Of a stretch of DNA of 64,000 bases, positions 1 to 13,159 are shown in pieces. Position numbers and translations under genes: made by a program. Within the stretch, counting starts at the first letter, position 1, and every line of letters starts with the position of its first letter. The notes beneath the pieces are model-generated. The model made no database searches. It saw only the letters and a program-made list of their open reading frames with translations, and was not told the origin of the DNA. Source of the DNA: Rapana venosa (lineage: Eukaryota; Mollusca; Gastropoda; Neogastropoda; Muricidae); NCBI GenBank assembly GCA_028751875.1, contig CM054134.1:71328571-71392570 (forward strand), read 5' to 3'.

Positions 1-190
1 TTACACATGTATAACATCTTGACCACAGGTCAGCCAGCACACATGCAGAGCTTAGCCTTCCATCGTTGGCTACTACTACGCTTGACCTGACTGACCAGTA
101 GCCCTATAATAGCAGAAGGCTTCAGGTATACAGTCTTGCACTTGACCGCTCACTGCCCAGTGGTCCTGTCGATGTGTTTGTTGGTTTGTT

Positions 191-236
191 TGGTGTGTGT
201 GTGTGTGTGTGTGTGTGTTGTGTGTGTGTGTGTTGT

Positions 237-277
<41 letters not shown>

Positions 278-279
278 TG

Positions 280-336
<57 letters not shown>

Positions 337-435
337 GTGTGGTGTGGTGTGGTGTGGTGTGGTGTGGTGTGGTGTGTGTGTGTGTGGTGTGTGTGTGTGT
401 TGTGTGTGTGGTGTGGTGTGGTGTGTGGTTTGTGG

Positions 436-533
<98 letters not shown>

Positions 534-612
534 GTGTGTGTGTGTGTGTGTGTGGAGAGAGAGAGAGAGTGTGTGTGTGTGAGAGAGAGAGAGTGTGTGT
601 GTGTGTGTGTGT
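191..612. repeat. GT microsatellite with GTGTG/GGTGT variants and GA inserts
   Basis: Over 400 bases of mostly GT, with a GGTGT block (334-372) and GAGAGA blocks near 555 and 583. Confidence 0.98.
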
Positions 613-748
613 TTATTTTTTTATTCTTTTATATCGAGGATAATGGAATAAGCACTTAGGTGCTTTTTTAAATCTAGTCCCTGTGTGTATGCGGTTTGTA
701 AATTCTGTCATCTGTTCCCACCGGCACACAATGGCCTACTCTTACGAA
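613..748 (-). mobile_element. SINE family A, 3' part, inside a GT array
   Basis: Body and tail of the commonest SINE here (ATATCGAGGATAATGGAATA ... CACACAATGGCCTACTCTTA). A GT array lies on both sides. Confidence 0.85.
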
Positions 749-757
749 TGTGTGTGT

Positions 758-816
<59 letters not shown>

Positions 817-985
817 TGTGTGTGTGTGTGTGTGTGTGTTTGTGTGATTTTTGTCTTTTTTTCCCCTTTTCTTCTTATTTCTATTTTTATATTTCGTCTG
901 TGTGTGGTGGTGTGTGTGTATGTGGTTTGTGTGTGTGTGATTCTGTGTGTTTGTGTGTGTGTGTACGTTGTGTTGTGTGTGCTCT
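749..985. repeat. GT microsatellites
   Basis: GT runs at 749-848 and 898-985, separated by a T-rich spacer. Confidence 0.95.
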
Positions 986-1382
986 GTAAACTCTGTGATC
1001 AAATGTTTGCTATCCATTCCTTTATCATTTGGTATGTCATACTTTGCTCATAACAAACATGATCTGAATTTCTCTGGCATGAGATAATAAAGTATTCGTA
1101 TTCGTGTGCTCAGGCGCGTACGAGCATATGCGCGCAACCACACGCATGCATGCATGTGTGTGTGTGTGTGTACGTGCATGCACGTGTTCATACGTGTGCG
1201 TGTGCCTTTGCGTGCATATTTGGAGTAGGGGCTAAGTGTTAACTTGTGTCTGATATCCCATCCTAGTTCTTGATCTCAGTGCACGTTTTTGCACTTGAAT
1301 TGACCCGTGTGTTTCCTTCTTCTTTTTCTTCTTTTCTTTCTCTACCGCCTTCAACATTGTGAAGATTCTGTAGACTTTGGGG

Positions 1383-1640
1383 TGTATGCTGGGTATGTTC
1401 GTGTTTCCGTAACCCACCGAACCCTAACATGGATGACGGGATCTTTAACATGCATATTTGAACTTCTGCACGAAAGGAATTAAGGCACTGGCAGGTCTGC
1501 ACTTGGAAGCTGACCTGGGAGATCGTAACAAAAATCCCCACCCTTAATTGACCAGACGCCGCCGAGATTCGAACCCACGACTTCATGGACCTAGGATTGA
1601 AGTCAAACGATCTTAACCACTCGGCTGTAGAGTCCGGCGA
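1383..1640 (-). mobile_element. SINE family C
   Basis: The minus strand begins ACAGCCGAGTGGTTAAGATC, with B box GGGTTCGAATCTC, then the family C body. The head resembles a serine/leucine-type tRNA but cannot fold as one. Confidence 0.82.
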
Positions 1641-1790
1641 CGTTTTTAGGCACTTTTTGTTGTCATGGCATGTGACTGTGAGCAATTCTATCACAGAAGC
1701 TGAAATTGGACTTTCGGTCACATTTCAAATAAGCCCGGTGGTGGGAGGGGGGGGGGGGGGGGGGGCGGGGTGGGGGGGGGGGGGGGGAGA

Positions 1791-1955
1791 GATGGGCAGG
1801 ATAGCCTAGTAGTGAGTGGTCAGAGCCTCGCGTTCTTGATCTGAAGGCCCGGGATCGAGCCCCTCGGAGGCGCCCGTTTTTAGAAAATTTACACCCTGAA
1901 ATTTAACTTACTCCGTTCTTTCAAAAAGTCCTTCGGATGAGACTACAAACCGAGC

Positions 1956-2051
<96 letters not shown>

Positions 2052-2325
2052 CCCCCCCCTGTGTGCGAACCCATGCAAAACACCTACCGCACACGTTAAA
2101 AAACATGTTCCGCCTTTTGGAAGAGCCGGCCATTTCGTGCCGGTGGAAACGGATGACAATTTTTTTTTTTTTAAACAAGAAGCATTTAGGCCTACACAGA
2201 TGTCATGTTTAGACATCATCCCCAAAGTTGGAATGTGGCTACCTTAATGGTGTGTCTAAACGGTCGCATACGCAAAATGGTACCTTCGGTGAACCTCGGA
2301 GCTCTAGTCGAGGAACGAAAAAAAA
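1791..2325 (+). mobile_element. SINE family A, full length, tail ii, with giant poly-C
   Basis: tRNA-like head with A box (ATAGCCTAGTAGTGAGTGG) and B box (GGGATCGAGCCCC), body, and tail GTGAACCTCGGAGCTCTAGT ending AGGAACGAAAAA. The CCCC of the family body has grown to 92 C in a row plus a T and 10 more C (1957-2059). Confidence 0.88.
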
Positions 2326-2647
2326 AATCAAGCAAATTTAGAGAACATAAAATCTTAATAACAATTTTGTCCAGGGGGGAAACATTTGTCTAGGGGAGCA
2401 TTTTGTCTAGGGGGAGCATTTATCCAGTACTTTTCCTAGGTGGACTTTGTGTCGTCACAAGTGCAAGGTCTTTGGGTTTCTGGCTTGGTCAATTCCAGTT
2501 ATGCACACTTTATAGTACCAAAGAATGTCAGGACAAGACGAAATCAAATCAAATCAAATTCTTTGATTTCCAGAATAACGAATAAGCACTTGCCTACGCT
2601 TACTTTTCTCTTTTTTTTTCTTTTTTTTTATTACATCCAGTACCTGT

Positions 2648-2826
2648 CGCAGAACATCTTGCACACATGTTAAAAACTTGTTCTGATTTTTGGAAGAGTA
2701 GGCCATTGTGTGCCAGTGGGAACTTTACAAAACTGCATACACACAAGAACTGGATGTAAAAAAGCACAGGAGTCCTTATTCTATTATCCTCGAAATAAAA
2801 GAATAAGTAAATAAAATAAATAAATT
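2648..2826 (+). mobile_element. SINE family A, 5'-truncated, tail i
   Basis: GCAGAACATCTTGCACACAT through GGAAGAGTAGGCCATTGTGT to the AATAAATAAATT tail. Confidence 0.85.
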
Positions 2827-2913
2827 CATTCAAGTATTTCACTGAGGGTAATTGGATAAGCCAGAGGCTTCTTTACACCAGACCCTCCTAAAAAAATATT
2901 TTTAAAAAGCTTT

Positions 2914-2916
<3 letters not shown>

Positions 2917-2961
<45 letters not shown>

Positions 2962-3055
2962 CGACAGACAGACAGAAAGACAAACAGATACAGACAGGCA
3001 GAGGAAGACAGACAGACAGAGAAACACAGGCAGATTAAAGAGAGACAGAAAGGAG
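2917..3055. repeat. GA then GACA/CAGA microsatellite
   Basis: AG run to 2958, then ACAG-rich DNA. Followed by GT/GC alternation at 3070-3150. Confidence 0.93.
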
Positions 3056-3269
3056 AGGGTGAGCTTATGTGGTGTGTGTGTGTGTGTGCGCGCGCGCGCG
3101 CACGCGCATGTGTGCGTGCGTGTGTTTGTGTGTTTGTGCGTGCGTATGCATGCCACCAAGCCTACTGTGTTGTGACTTCACAGCATGCAGTGTGCAATAA
3201 TGGGAAATAACATGCTTGTAAAACAAAAACAAAATGACTGGAAGCATACATTACAATCCATCCAGCAAG

Positions 3270-3282
3270 CGCACACACACAC

Positions 3283-3349
<67 letters not shown>

Positions 3350-3352
3350 GAA
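3270..3352. repeat. CA-GA-ACAG compound microsatellite
   Basis: ACACAC, then AGAGAG, then six ACAG units. Confidence 0.93.
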
Positions 3353-3834
3353 ACAACACAACCAGGCAAAATACCTCCTCCAGACACTGGCTGAATTTAA
3401 TTCCTCAGCAGTACAACAAACAAAATCAAACATCCAGCATTTATTTTTTTGCATTACTATTACATTAGTTCTTGATCATATCCTCTCATTATTCTCCATT
3501 TCTTGCGTCTACCAGCTTGTTGCCCTCTATAATTATTGTACATGGTGGTTTTTTCCCAATGGAAGTGGCAGTTCAAGAAATGTATTATAGCCTTTGTGTG
3601 TGTTCTGAAAATAAATGGTGTGTACTATTTTTTTCCAGTTTCTTTTGTTTTGTTTCTTCTTTCACAGTAGAAGCAGAGTGAATAAAATCAGGTATGAAAT
3701 AAGTCTACCTGCACAAATTTTATTTCAACAACAACAAAATAGCACATCCAATTTTTAACCTGGGCACAAGCATGCGCCTGCACACACACACACACACGTA
3801 AATTTCATTTTTTACTCGAGTATGTACACACAGT

Positions 3835-4118
3835 GGGGACAGGATAGCTCAGTGGTCAGAGCACTCGCTTTGCCCCCAGCCAAGATTAAGCAGCATCCAG
3901 CATGGTTACCACTTGGATGGGTGACCATTTGCGCGCCTTGGCTTCAGTACAGTCCCCCAGCTGTATATGGGTATCTGCCTCTTTAGGGTCAGGGAAGGTA
4001 AAGCAGCGAAGGAGACAAGATGGGCGCCGCCCTCAATTTGCTGGCCCCTAGAGAAGTGAGGTCTCTGACACCTCGCTCCCCTACAACTTTAAAGGTTATG
4101 GGACACCTTTACCTTTAT
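3835..4118 (+). mobile_element. tRNA/5S rRNA chimeric SINE, second copy
   Basis: Same layout as the copy at 22302: GGGGACAGGATAGCTCAGTG head, 5S-like block at 3888-3926 with ACTTGGATGGGTGACC, then the body GGGTCAGGGAAGGTAAAGCA and an ending GGGACACCTTTACC. It lacks the short CCCAGTTCA insertion of the other copy. Flanks are in CA repeat, so no clear target duplication. Confidence 0.85.
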
Positions 4119-4299
4119 GCATGCACACACACACAGACACCAGAATCTGACATACAAGACGACATTATATTAAAAATTATAGATCACATTTGACTTCCAC
4201 AGCAGTGGAAAATTTACAGAAAAGAAAGTGAAAGAGAAGAAATGAGATACCTCATAAAGTATGAGAAAAGAAAAATAAGCATCAACAACAACAGCAATG

Positions 4300-4333
<34 letters not shown>

Positions 4334-4601
4334 TATACCAAAACAGTAATACCCACATAAACATACAGGGGAAAAAAAAACACCAAACCCACGCACACAC
4401 ACACAAAAAATATCCGCTTACATATAGACCACAACAGAAAACAAACGCTCATACGTGTATATACTTTTTCTGTATCAAATACTTCAAAAACAAACTGTGG
4501 CTTGTTAAGATATGAGGTGTGGAAAGAAACCTGACTGAACAACTATATACACACATAATACATCATCACACAGTAGATAAGTGCTGCAAGATTTCAATGC
4601 T

Positions 4602-4603
<2 letters not shown>

Positions 4604-4686
<83 letters not shown>

Positions 4687-4712
4687 AGGGAGGGAGGGAG
4701 TGGGAGAGAAAG
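4604..4712. repeat. GA and GGGA microsatellite
   Basis: About 75 bases of AG, then GGGA repeats. Confidence 0.95.
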
Positions 4713-4737
4713 GGGGGTATTTACCACCAATGGACCC

Positions 4738-4905
4738 CGCAGCAAACATCCCTGGACTCCCCAAAGATGGAATGTGGCTACCTGAATGGTTGGAGGATGG
4801 AAGAGGGGGGGGGGGGGGGGGGGGGGGGGAGGCGGGGGTTTAGCAGTTGAATACGCATAAATCTCACCATTGGTGAACCTCAGAACTTTAGCCGAGGAAC
4901 AACAA
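4738..4905 (+). mobile_element. SINE tail ii fragment with poly-G
   Basis: CCCAAAGATGGAATGTGGCT ... CACCATTGGTGAACCTCAGA, interrupted by a run of G at 4805-4829. Confidence 0.75.
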
Positions 4906-5639
4906 CAAAAAACATACAAATCCCTGCTGGACTGATCTGAAGGGACTATATCTCACTTTTTTTAATAAAAAAGAAACATCTTAAAAGTTGAACACAGTGA
5001 TACTTTTATACAAGGCACGTTAACACGCCTTGCTCTTTTCAAATTAGCTTATGGTCGTCATGTGCCACTGAAGATTACTACGTGTAAAACTATTAAAGTT
5101 CACAGATCACACCCCAGGTTTACACACACACACACACACAAACACTTAAGAGAGAGGGAGGGGGGGGCCAGGATGCACATGAAAAAAATCCTGGGCTTTT
5201 AAGGTTTACAGAAACTATTCATAACTGTTTGACAAAAAGCCAAAGAAAACACACCAGCGAGTGTGATGCACTTCAGCATCATGTCATCATATATTCAGCC
5301 TCCCCCAGCGACAGTCGTCCCAGCAAAGGTAAGTTTTGGGGACAATGGCACGTTGAGGGTTCTAGGGTATTCTTTCTTCGATTAAATTAAAGTCCAAGTG
5401 GAGGTTTTTTTTCCATTCAGGGACTACACCAACCACCAAGCAGCTCTCTGACTCTGGACAGAATCTTCTTCTTCTGAGGATCTGGGCAAGCTCTGAAGAT
5501 AGATATAATATTACAATTGTTTGGTGATCAAACCTCATCTGCAGACTCTTCCGTCTTTAGATTTTAGGGGTATTTTGTTGGGTTCTTTTTTGCTGGCCGA
5601 AAAACAAGAATTATCAGAGTTTTGGTGGGGAAAAATGGT
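4906..5639. other. No recognised feature
   Basis: Short CA (5114) and G (5160) runs. A piece at 5400-5470 (GGGACTACACCAACCACCAA) resembles 35700-35760 and 36830-36870, so it is probably an old dispersed repeat. Confidence 0.5.
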
Positions 5640-6377
5640 CACAGTTGCAAAATCTCACCATTGGTAATCCTCGGAGCTCTAGCTGACAAATAAAACAACA
5701 ACAAAACCCCACACACTTTGCAGTGAGTGCACTTTACTAGTAATCTTTTCCAAGCCTTAAACTCCACAGTGGTGCAAAGCTGCACTCTTTGCTGGAAGCA
5801 AATTTCTTGAATTTGTGTTCATTTGTCAAAGGTCTTCGAAAGAAACGTGTCCAACATGATATCATCAATCACCTCTTCCCAACAATTGCCTAAGTGGACA
5901 CTGGGAGTCTTTGGGAAGTTATCGCAATGTACACCAACTTCGACCTCCATGTGAAGTGATTTCTGATTGGTTAAAACTAGAGCTCAGATGATGGGTTTCT
6001 CAATCTTGTTTGCAATCAGAAAATGTCTGCCTGTTCAAAAAGTTATACTAGAATATAAGTCAAGTCCTCAACAGTCAAAGACAATGCGCTTTCTCTCATC
6101 ATTTTGACAGCTGTTTGATTGAACATGATTTTTTGGTTGTTACTGTGACAGCGGAACAGTGGAAACATCTGAAAAAAATGGCAGGAATCTAAACTACTGA
6201 TGAAGGAATTCTGCCATACGGCAGAAAAATCCCATGCCTGTGTAACATGGATGCTATCTAGAGAAAGAGAAAATGGACCATAAGATGTAAAACAGTGAGA
6301 AAGTTGACCAGCCAACAGTATAAAATGTTGTCATAACAGCCCAAGTACTTTTATTCTCTGTATGTACAATTATATAC

Positions 6378-6492
6378 TTAGGTTATCCCCAAAGTCGGAA
6401 TGCGGCTACCTTAATGGTGGAGGGGTGGGGTACGCTCATCTGCACAATTACATCACCATTGGTGAACCTCGGAAATCTAGCTGAGGAACGAA
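6378..6492 (+). mobile_element. SINE tail ii fragment
   Basis: TTATCCCCAAAGTCGGAATG to CTAGCTGAGGAACGAAA. A shorter relic of the same tail lies at 5640-5692. Confidence 0.75.
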
Positions 6493-7434
6493 ATATTTGG
6501 GGTGATTTTCCGAAATTTTTCCAATATTGGAACTGTTTTTTAACCATAGTTAGCACATACATATAAGTCTTTATCAAATAATCCTAGCAAACGAGTGTTC
6601 AGCACCAGTTGCTTCGAATTTTGTTACTTTGTATGTGTTTCACATCAACTCGAGTCCAAACAAAATATCAAAATCTTGGTCAGACCACATCTTTTTAATG
6701 TTGGCTTCTGCTTCAAACTCCAGCCCACCACTGCTTGCAGGCAAATGCACTTTATAACACACAGCGAAAACACTTGTTTTGTTTGTCGCTACTTTGCTAA
6801 TCTAGCCTCTGAGCTCACCTTTTGTCCCTTACATGGGATTTACTGCATAGCTTTTGACTTGTTCTGTTGGTTTTAACTCAACACACTAGGCTACAATACT
6901 TCCAACTAGCATGATTGACCGGCGATTCAGAGACACACTGCGCATGTGCTAAATCAATAGTTATATCCCTTGGACACTGGTATTCCATGTTCGTTTTGTC
7001 CACAAACTCGCACACATTTGAACTTTAATCTACTGATTGTTTGCACAAAAATGTATCCTCAGTTTATTGTCATCATTAAAGAGAATACTTTCAATAGACA
7101 AGCCTTGGTTTTCAAGGGTTTTGGGGAGGGAGGGGGGGGGGGGGGGGGGGGGTTCACAGGTTGTCATTTTGGTCATTTTCAACAGGATTCAAAGTCTTGA
7201 ATCTAGTTTTCCTTTTAAGTTTTTTGCGTGTCTTTTAATCCAAAAATCATCAATACAGAACCCCATTTAAAACAGAAAGAAAATCACCCATGAAATATAT
7301 ACATACATGAATTGATTAAAAGTAAGCTACAAACAACTACTATTCACTTCTTTATCAACCTGTGGTGGCTGATTGACTAGAATAAACTCTGGCAAGGTGA
7401 AAGAGCGGAACACAATATAACTTGAGGGGAATGA

Positions 7435-7800
7435 CAGATGGCTATAGCCAAGAGGTTAAGACTGTTCAACTTTAACCACATAGGTCCACGAAGTCATGGG
7501 TCTGAATCTCTGCAGCATCTGGTGAATTAAGGGTGAGGATTTTTATGCTCTCCCAGGTCAACTTCTAGTGCAGACCTGCCATTGCCTTAATGCCCTTTGT
7601 GTATATACAAAGCAGAAGATCAGATATGCACATTAAAGATCCCTTATATCATGTCAGCATTTGGTAGGTTACAGAAACACAAGCATACCCAGCATACATC
7701 CTCAAAGTCAGAATGCGGCTACCTTCATGGTGGGCAAAAATGGTTGTATACGCTAAATCTCACTATCGGTGAACAACGGAGCTCTAGCCAAGGAACAAAA
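7435..7800 (+). mobile_element. SINE family C with tail ii
   Basis: A different tRNA-like head (ATAGCCAAGAGGTTAAGACT, B-box-like TCATGGGTCTGAATCTC), body with GTGCAGACCTGCCATTGCCT and AGATCCCTTATATCATG, then the same tail ii used by family A. Confidence 0.8.
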
Positions 7801-8382
7801 TTTGTTTTAAATTGGGGGGAATAAATTCTTCCACAAGCAGACAGACTGGAAATCCTGTTACAGTAACACAACTCTGTGCATTAAATAGCAATGCTCAAAT
7901 CTGTGCTTAAAGTCAGTCATAAATAATTATGTAGTCTTGCCAAAGTATAGTGCCAAGAGAATTTACTAATACTGACCTTTTTAATTTAATCTTTAAAACC
8001 ATATTAATTTTACCGCCATCACCAACAGGGATAAATCAAAATGGGAAAATATCAAATTTACATGATACAACCTACCATGATATACATAACACTGAGACTT
8101 CCTCCATCAGTTTAAGAAAACATTCATAAAAATGTGTGTGTGGTTTTTTTTAAAAATGTATATATGTGTGTGTGTATATATATATATATATAATTCCCTT
8201 TCCAAGTCTCCATTACAAACAAAACTTGAAAATACACCATCAAACAAACAAAAATCTCATACTGTCACAAAACCATGTACATCTAGGATATGCCAATTGC
8301 ACAGCCTTACTTGAACCATATTTCTTACCATTCCTATTATCAGCTTTGAAATATATCGGGCACATTTTTTTTTCATTCCTCA

Positions 8383-8785
8383 GCTAGACCTCCAAGGTTC
8401 ACTAATGGTGAGAGTTTGTGTTTGCAACCGTTTTTTATCCAGCATTAAGGTAGCCACATTCCAACTTCTGCCTAAACACACCTGTCCATGCATTTGGGGT
8501 TGTTTTTTTTAACTTTGTCATTCGTTTCTACAAGTACAAAATGAACTACTCTTCCGATAGACTGAACAGGTTTTTAACATGTGCGCAAAATGTTCTGTGT
8601 GTATTCGCACACAGGGCCTCAGTTTATAGTATCATCTGAAGGACTTTCAGGGGAGTGGAGTCAGCAAGGATGTTAACTCCTGGGGAAAAAGTTCCCTAAA
8701 ATTGGGACCTCACCTTGATCCCAGGTGATCACATCACGAGTGCAAGGCTCTAACCACTAAGCTACACCCCCCCCCCCCCCCCCCC
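8383..8785 (-). mobile_element. SINE family A, full length, tail ii
   Basis: Tail at the left (TCAGCTAGACCTCCAAGGTT), body (ACAGGGCCTCAGTTTATAGT) and tRNA-like head at the right, ending in a poly-C run (8767-8787) where the head begins. Confidence 0.83.
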
Positions 8786-8834
8786 CCTCCCCATATCAGG
8801 TACAAAAACAGAAACACAAGACCTGACTTGATGA

Positions 8835-10015
8835 CATCATTCCTTCAGGAAAGAGTCGTGGCAAAGAAAAAGCAAGGCAGGCCAGAAAAATCCTTCATGG
8901 ACAACATCACTGATGCCAGCAATGGACAACAGTGCAATGAACAACATCACTGATGCCAGCAATGAACAACATCACTGATGCCAGCAATGAACAACATCAC
9001 TGATGCCAGCAATGGACAACATCACTGACTGATGCCAGCAATGGACAACATCACTGATGCCAGCAATGAACAACATCACTGATGCCAGCAATGAACAACA
9101 TCACTGATGCCAGCAATGGACAACATCACTGATGCCAGCAATGGACAACATCACTGACTGATGCCAGCAATGGACAACATCACTGACTGATGCCAGCAAT
9201 GAACAACATCACTGATGCCAGCAATGAACAACATCACTGATGCCAGCAATGAACAACATCACTGATGCCAGCAATGGACAACATCACTGACTGATGCCAG
9301 CAATGAACAACATCACTGATGCCAGCAATGAACAACATCACTGATGCCAGCAATGGACAACATCACTGACGCCAGCAATGGACAACATCACTGACTGATG
9401 CCAGCAATGGACAACATCACTGACTGATGCCAGCAATGGACAACATCACTGACTGATGCCAGCAATGGACAACATCACTGATGCCAGCAATGAACAACAT
9501 CACTGATACCAGCAATGAACAACATCACTGATGCCAGCAATGGACAACATCACTGACTGATGCCAGCAATGGACAACATCACTGACTGATGCCAGCAATG
9601 AACAACATCACTGAAACCAGCAATGGACAACATCACTGACTGATGCCAGCAATGGACAACATCACTGATGCCAGCAATGGACAACATCACTGACTGATGC
9701 CAGCAATGGACAACATCACTGATGCCAGCAATGGACAACATCACTGATGCCAGCAATGGACAACATCACTGACTGATGCCAGCAATGGACAACATCACTG
9801 ATGCCAGCAATGGACAACATCACTGATGCCAGCAATGGACAACATCACTGATGCCAGCAATGGACAACATCACTGATGCCAGCAATGGACAACATCACTG
9901 ACTGATGGACAACATCACTGACACCAGCAAACTGAGGCTCCAAGGCATCACATACAGGAGCAGAGACCGTGTCACCTGGTGATCCTTCCTGACAAGGATG
10001 CCACCACAGTCCACA
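8835..10015 (+). mobile_element. LINE 3' remnant split by its own minisatellite
   Basis: Left of the minisatellite the sequence reads ERVVAKKKQGRPEKSFMDNI, the GRPxKSWxDNI block of LINE C-termini. Right of it comes TDTSKLRLQGITYRSRDRVT followed by W and a stop, the expected downstream part. The repeat between them (MDNITDAS) is the same coding piece multiplied. Confidence 0.65.
8905..9926. repeat. Minisatellite, 25- and 29-bp units, about 1 kb
   Basis: Around 38 copies of a unit containing AACATCACTGATGCCAGCAA. A longer unit has an extra ACTG (GACTGATG). Variation is mostly ATGGAC versus ATGAAC. Long and short units alternate irregularly, which suggests slippage and unequal exchange. Confidence 0.97.
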
Positions 10016-10047
10016 GTGATGAGGTCAGGTGACAGGTGACTACTATT

Positions 10048-10330
10048 GGTTTCCCTGTGGGGATGACAGGGGCCTGTCAGTGTAGATATAGCATCTCCAC
10101 CTTCTGGAAATTTTGTGCTAGGAATTTCCTCTTTTCTATCCTTCTCTTTGTTTCTGCCTTGCACCCTTTTTCTTCCTGTCACCTTCTTCTCATCTATTTT
10201 CTGCCTTCTTGGTCTATTCTCCTGCCCCTTTTATTTCCAGAAAGACTTCAAAGATAACATTTTTCTCCCAAGCTGAAGTCCGATGCGCTGGGCCTGGCTT
10301 GTCAAGCGCTTAACAGCAGTGCAACCAATC
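10048..10330 (+). repeat. Dispersed pyrimidine-rich repeat, copy 1
   Basis: GTGGGGATGACAGGGGCCTG, then GCATCTCCACCTTCTGGAAA and a long CT-rich body to GGGCCTGGCTTGTCAAGCGC. It matches 21382-21645. Family not recognised. Confidence 0.8.
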
Positions 10331-10639
10331 CAATCCTGTTGTTGATAGCCTTGCCAACCACAGAAGCCATATCAGGGCTGTCACCTCATCAAAATAATTT
10401 TAAATCTCAGATTAAAAATGTGCAACTGTATACAGATTTTTAAAAAATGTGCAACTGTATACAGATTAAAACAGGGTATAAAATCAACTCTACTGTTGTT
10501 CCTTGTATCCATGCCCTGGTCAACCATAAGGGTCAACCCAGGATGGGCACCGCATTGTGGGAAAGACAACAACCACACATAAAATGAGATAAAACCAGAT
10601 TCCTTAAAACAACCTTCTTCTTAGTGACCAACTGTAACA

Positions 10640-11060
10640 CTTTCACTCATATCAGACGGAAAAAGCCTGATTCTCTCAGGAAGTTAAAAATGGAGTCCGG
10701 TGGAACATCAGGAAAAAGGATCTTGTGGGAGGCTGCAGTGAAATGCTTGTTGTGCCTAATATCCTGGACATCTGGACACTCCAGAAGGAGATGCTTGATG
10801 GTTACTACACATGACAAGTCACACACCATGGGGTTCCCCTCCTTTAAGCAAATGAACATAGGTGATACGAGCATGACCTAGGTGTGGCCTGGTGAGCACT
10901 GTTGCTTCCCTTTGGTTTTTAACACACAGAGGGAGGACTTCTTTCAGGTTAGGATGAATCCGGAAAAATGTATTCCTTCCATTCTTCTTGCTAGAGGGAC
11001 TGGGCATACTGTTCACTTTTAGGAGATCATAGAATTCAGAAGAGATAGAGAAAGATAGTT
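10640..11060 (-). pseudogene. Non-LTR retrotransposon C-terminal fragment, frameshifted
   Basis: Minus-strand pieces read LTRPHLGHARITYVHLLKGG, then in another frame VCDLSCVVTIKHLLLECPDV and NFLRESGFFR. This order (RxGHTRxTH, zinc-knuckle-like C..C..H..C, FLKExG) is the end of Jockey-like LINE polyproteins. It is broken by at least one frameshift. A weaker stretch follows down to about 10380. Confidence 0.6.
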
Positions 11061-11346
11061 AACTCTGGTGGCATTACGTGGAGCTCCTACCATTGACAAT
11101 GGTGATAAAGACAGGCAACAGGTATGACCCATGACAGGCATATTAGATGGGCTTGTGGGATGGTACTGCATCAGTGAAAAAGTCTAGGATAAGAACCACT
11201 TCTATAACAATCAATACATAAGACCACAGGAACTCAACTGATCATGAAACGAGCCTGAAAAAGAGAGGATCACCTGAGGAGAACAAATTTCCACATCTCC
11301 TCTCTCTTCTCTTCTCCCTTTTCTCCCTGAAGAGCTATCAGGGGAC

Positions 11347-11630
11347 ATAATAATAATAATGTATGGAATTTATATAGCGCTGAATCTTGTAAAGCAACAA
11401 ATCAAAGCGCTCAGATGACATGTTTTTTTGTTTTTTTTACTCAGGTGCTTTCTTTTTTACATCCAGTCCCCGTGTGTATGCGGTTTTGTAAATTTTGTCA
11501 TCTGTTCCCACCAGCACACAATGGCCTACTCTTTCGAAAAACGGAACAGGATTTAAGGTGTGTGCAAGATGTTCTGCATGCATTCGCACACGGGGCCTCG
11601 GCTTATAGTCTCATCCGAATCACTGAATTG
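11347..11630 (-). mobile_element. SINE family A with tails i and iii
   Basis: ATT-repeat tail iii (GTATGGAATTTATATAGCGC) at the left joins a tail i/body segment (CATCCAGTCCCCGTGTGTAT). The head is missing. Confidence 0.8.
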
Positions 11631-11689
11631 TTCAGGCCATGTCTGTTGCACGAGTTGAACCTGATGGCACCCATCCCTCTCCAGGCACA

Positions 11690-11955
11690 AAGTGCATCCT
11701 GGGTATGTTTGTGTTTCCGAAACCCACCAAACGCTGACATAATTCTGAGATCTTTAATGCGGATATCTGGATCTTCTGCATATGGATATATACATGAGGG
11801 GAAATTAAGGCACTGGCAGATCTGCACTTTAAGTTGACCCCGGGAACCGTTTATTCACCAAATGTCCCTGATGAGATTCAAAGCCACAACTTCACAGACT
11901 GACAGGATGGCAAGCAGTCACGCACTCTGAGCACTCAGCTATAACGCCTTCCACA
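11690..11955 (-). mobile_element. SINE family C
   Basis: Body (CCTGGGTATGTTTGTGTTTC, AATTAAGGCACTGGCAGATC) and degraded head at the right end. It stands beside a family A copy. Confidence 0.75.
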
Positions 11956-11959
11956 TGCC

Positions 11960-13155
<1,196 letters not shown>

Positions 13156-13159
13156 TGTT

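Noticed and set aside
136..659. Cys-Val open frames over 100 codons
   Set aside because: Pure translation of the GT microsatellite.
8905..9926. CRISPR-like array
   Set aside because: Units are head-to-tail without unique spacers, in a eukaryotic genome.
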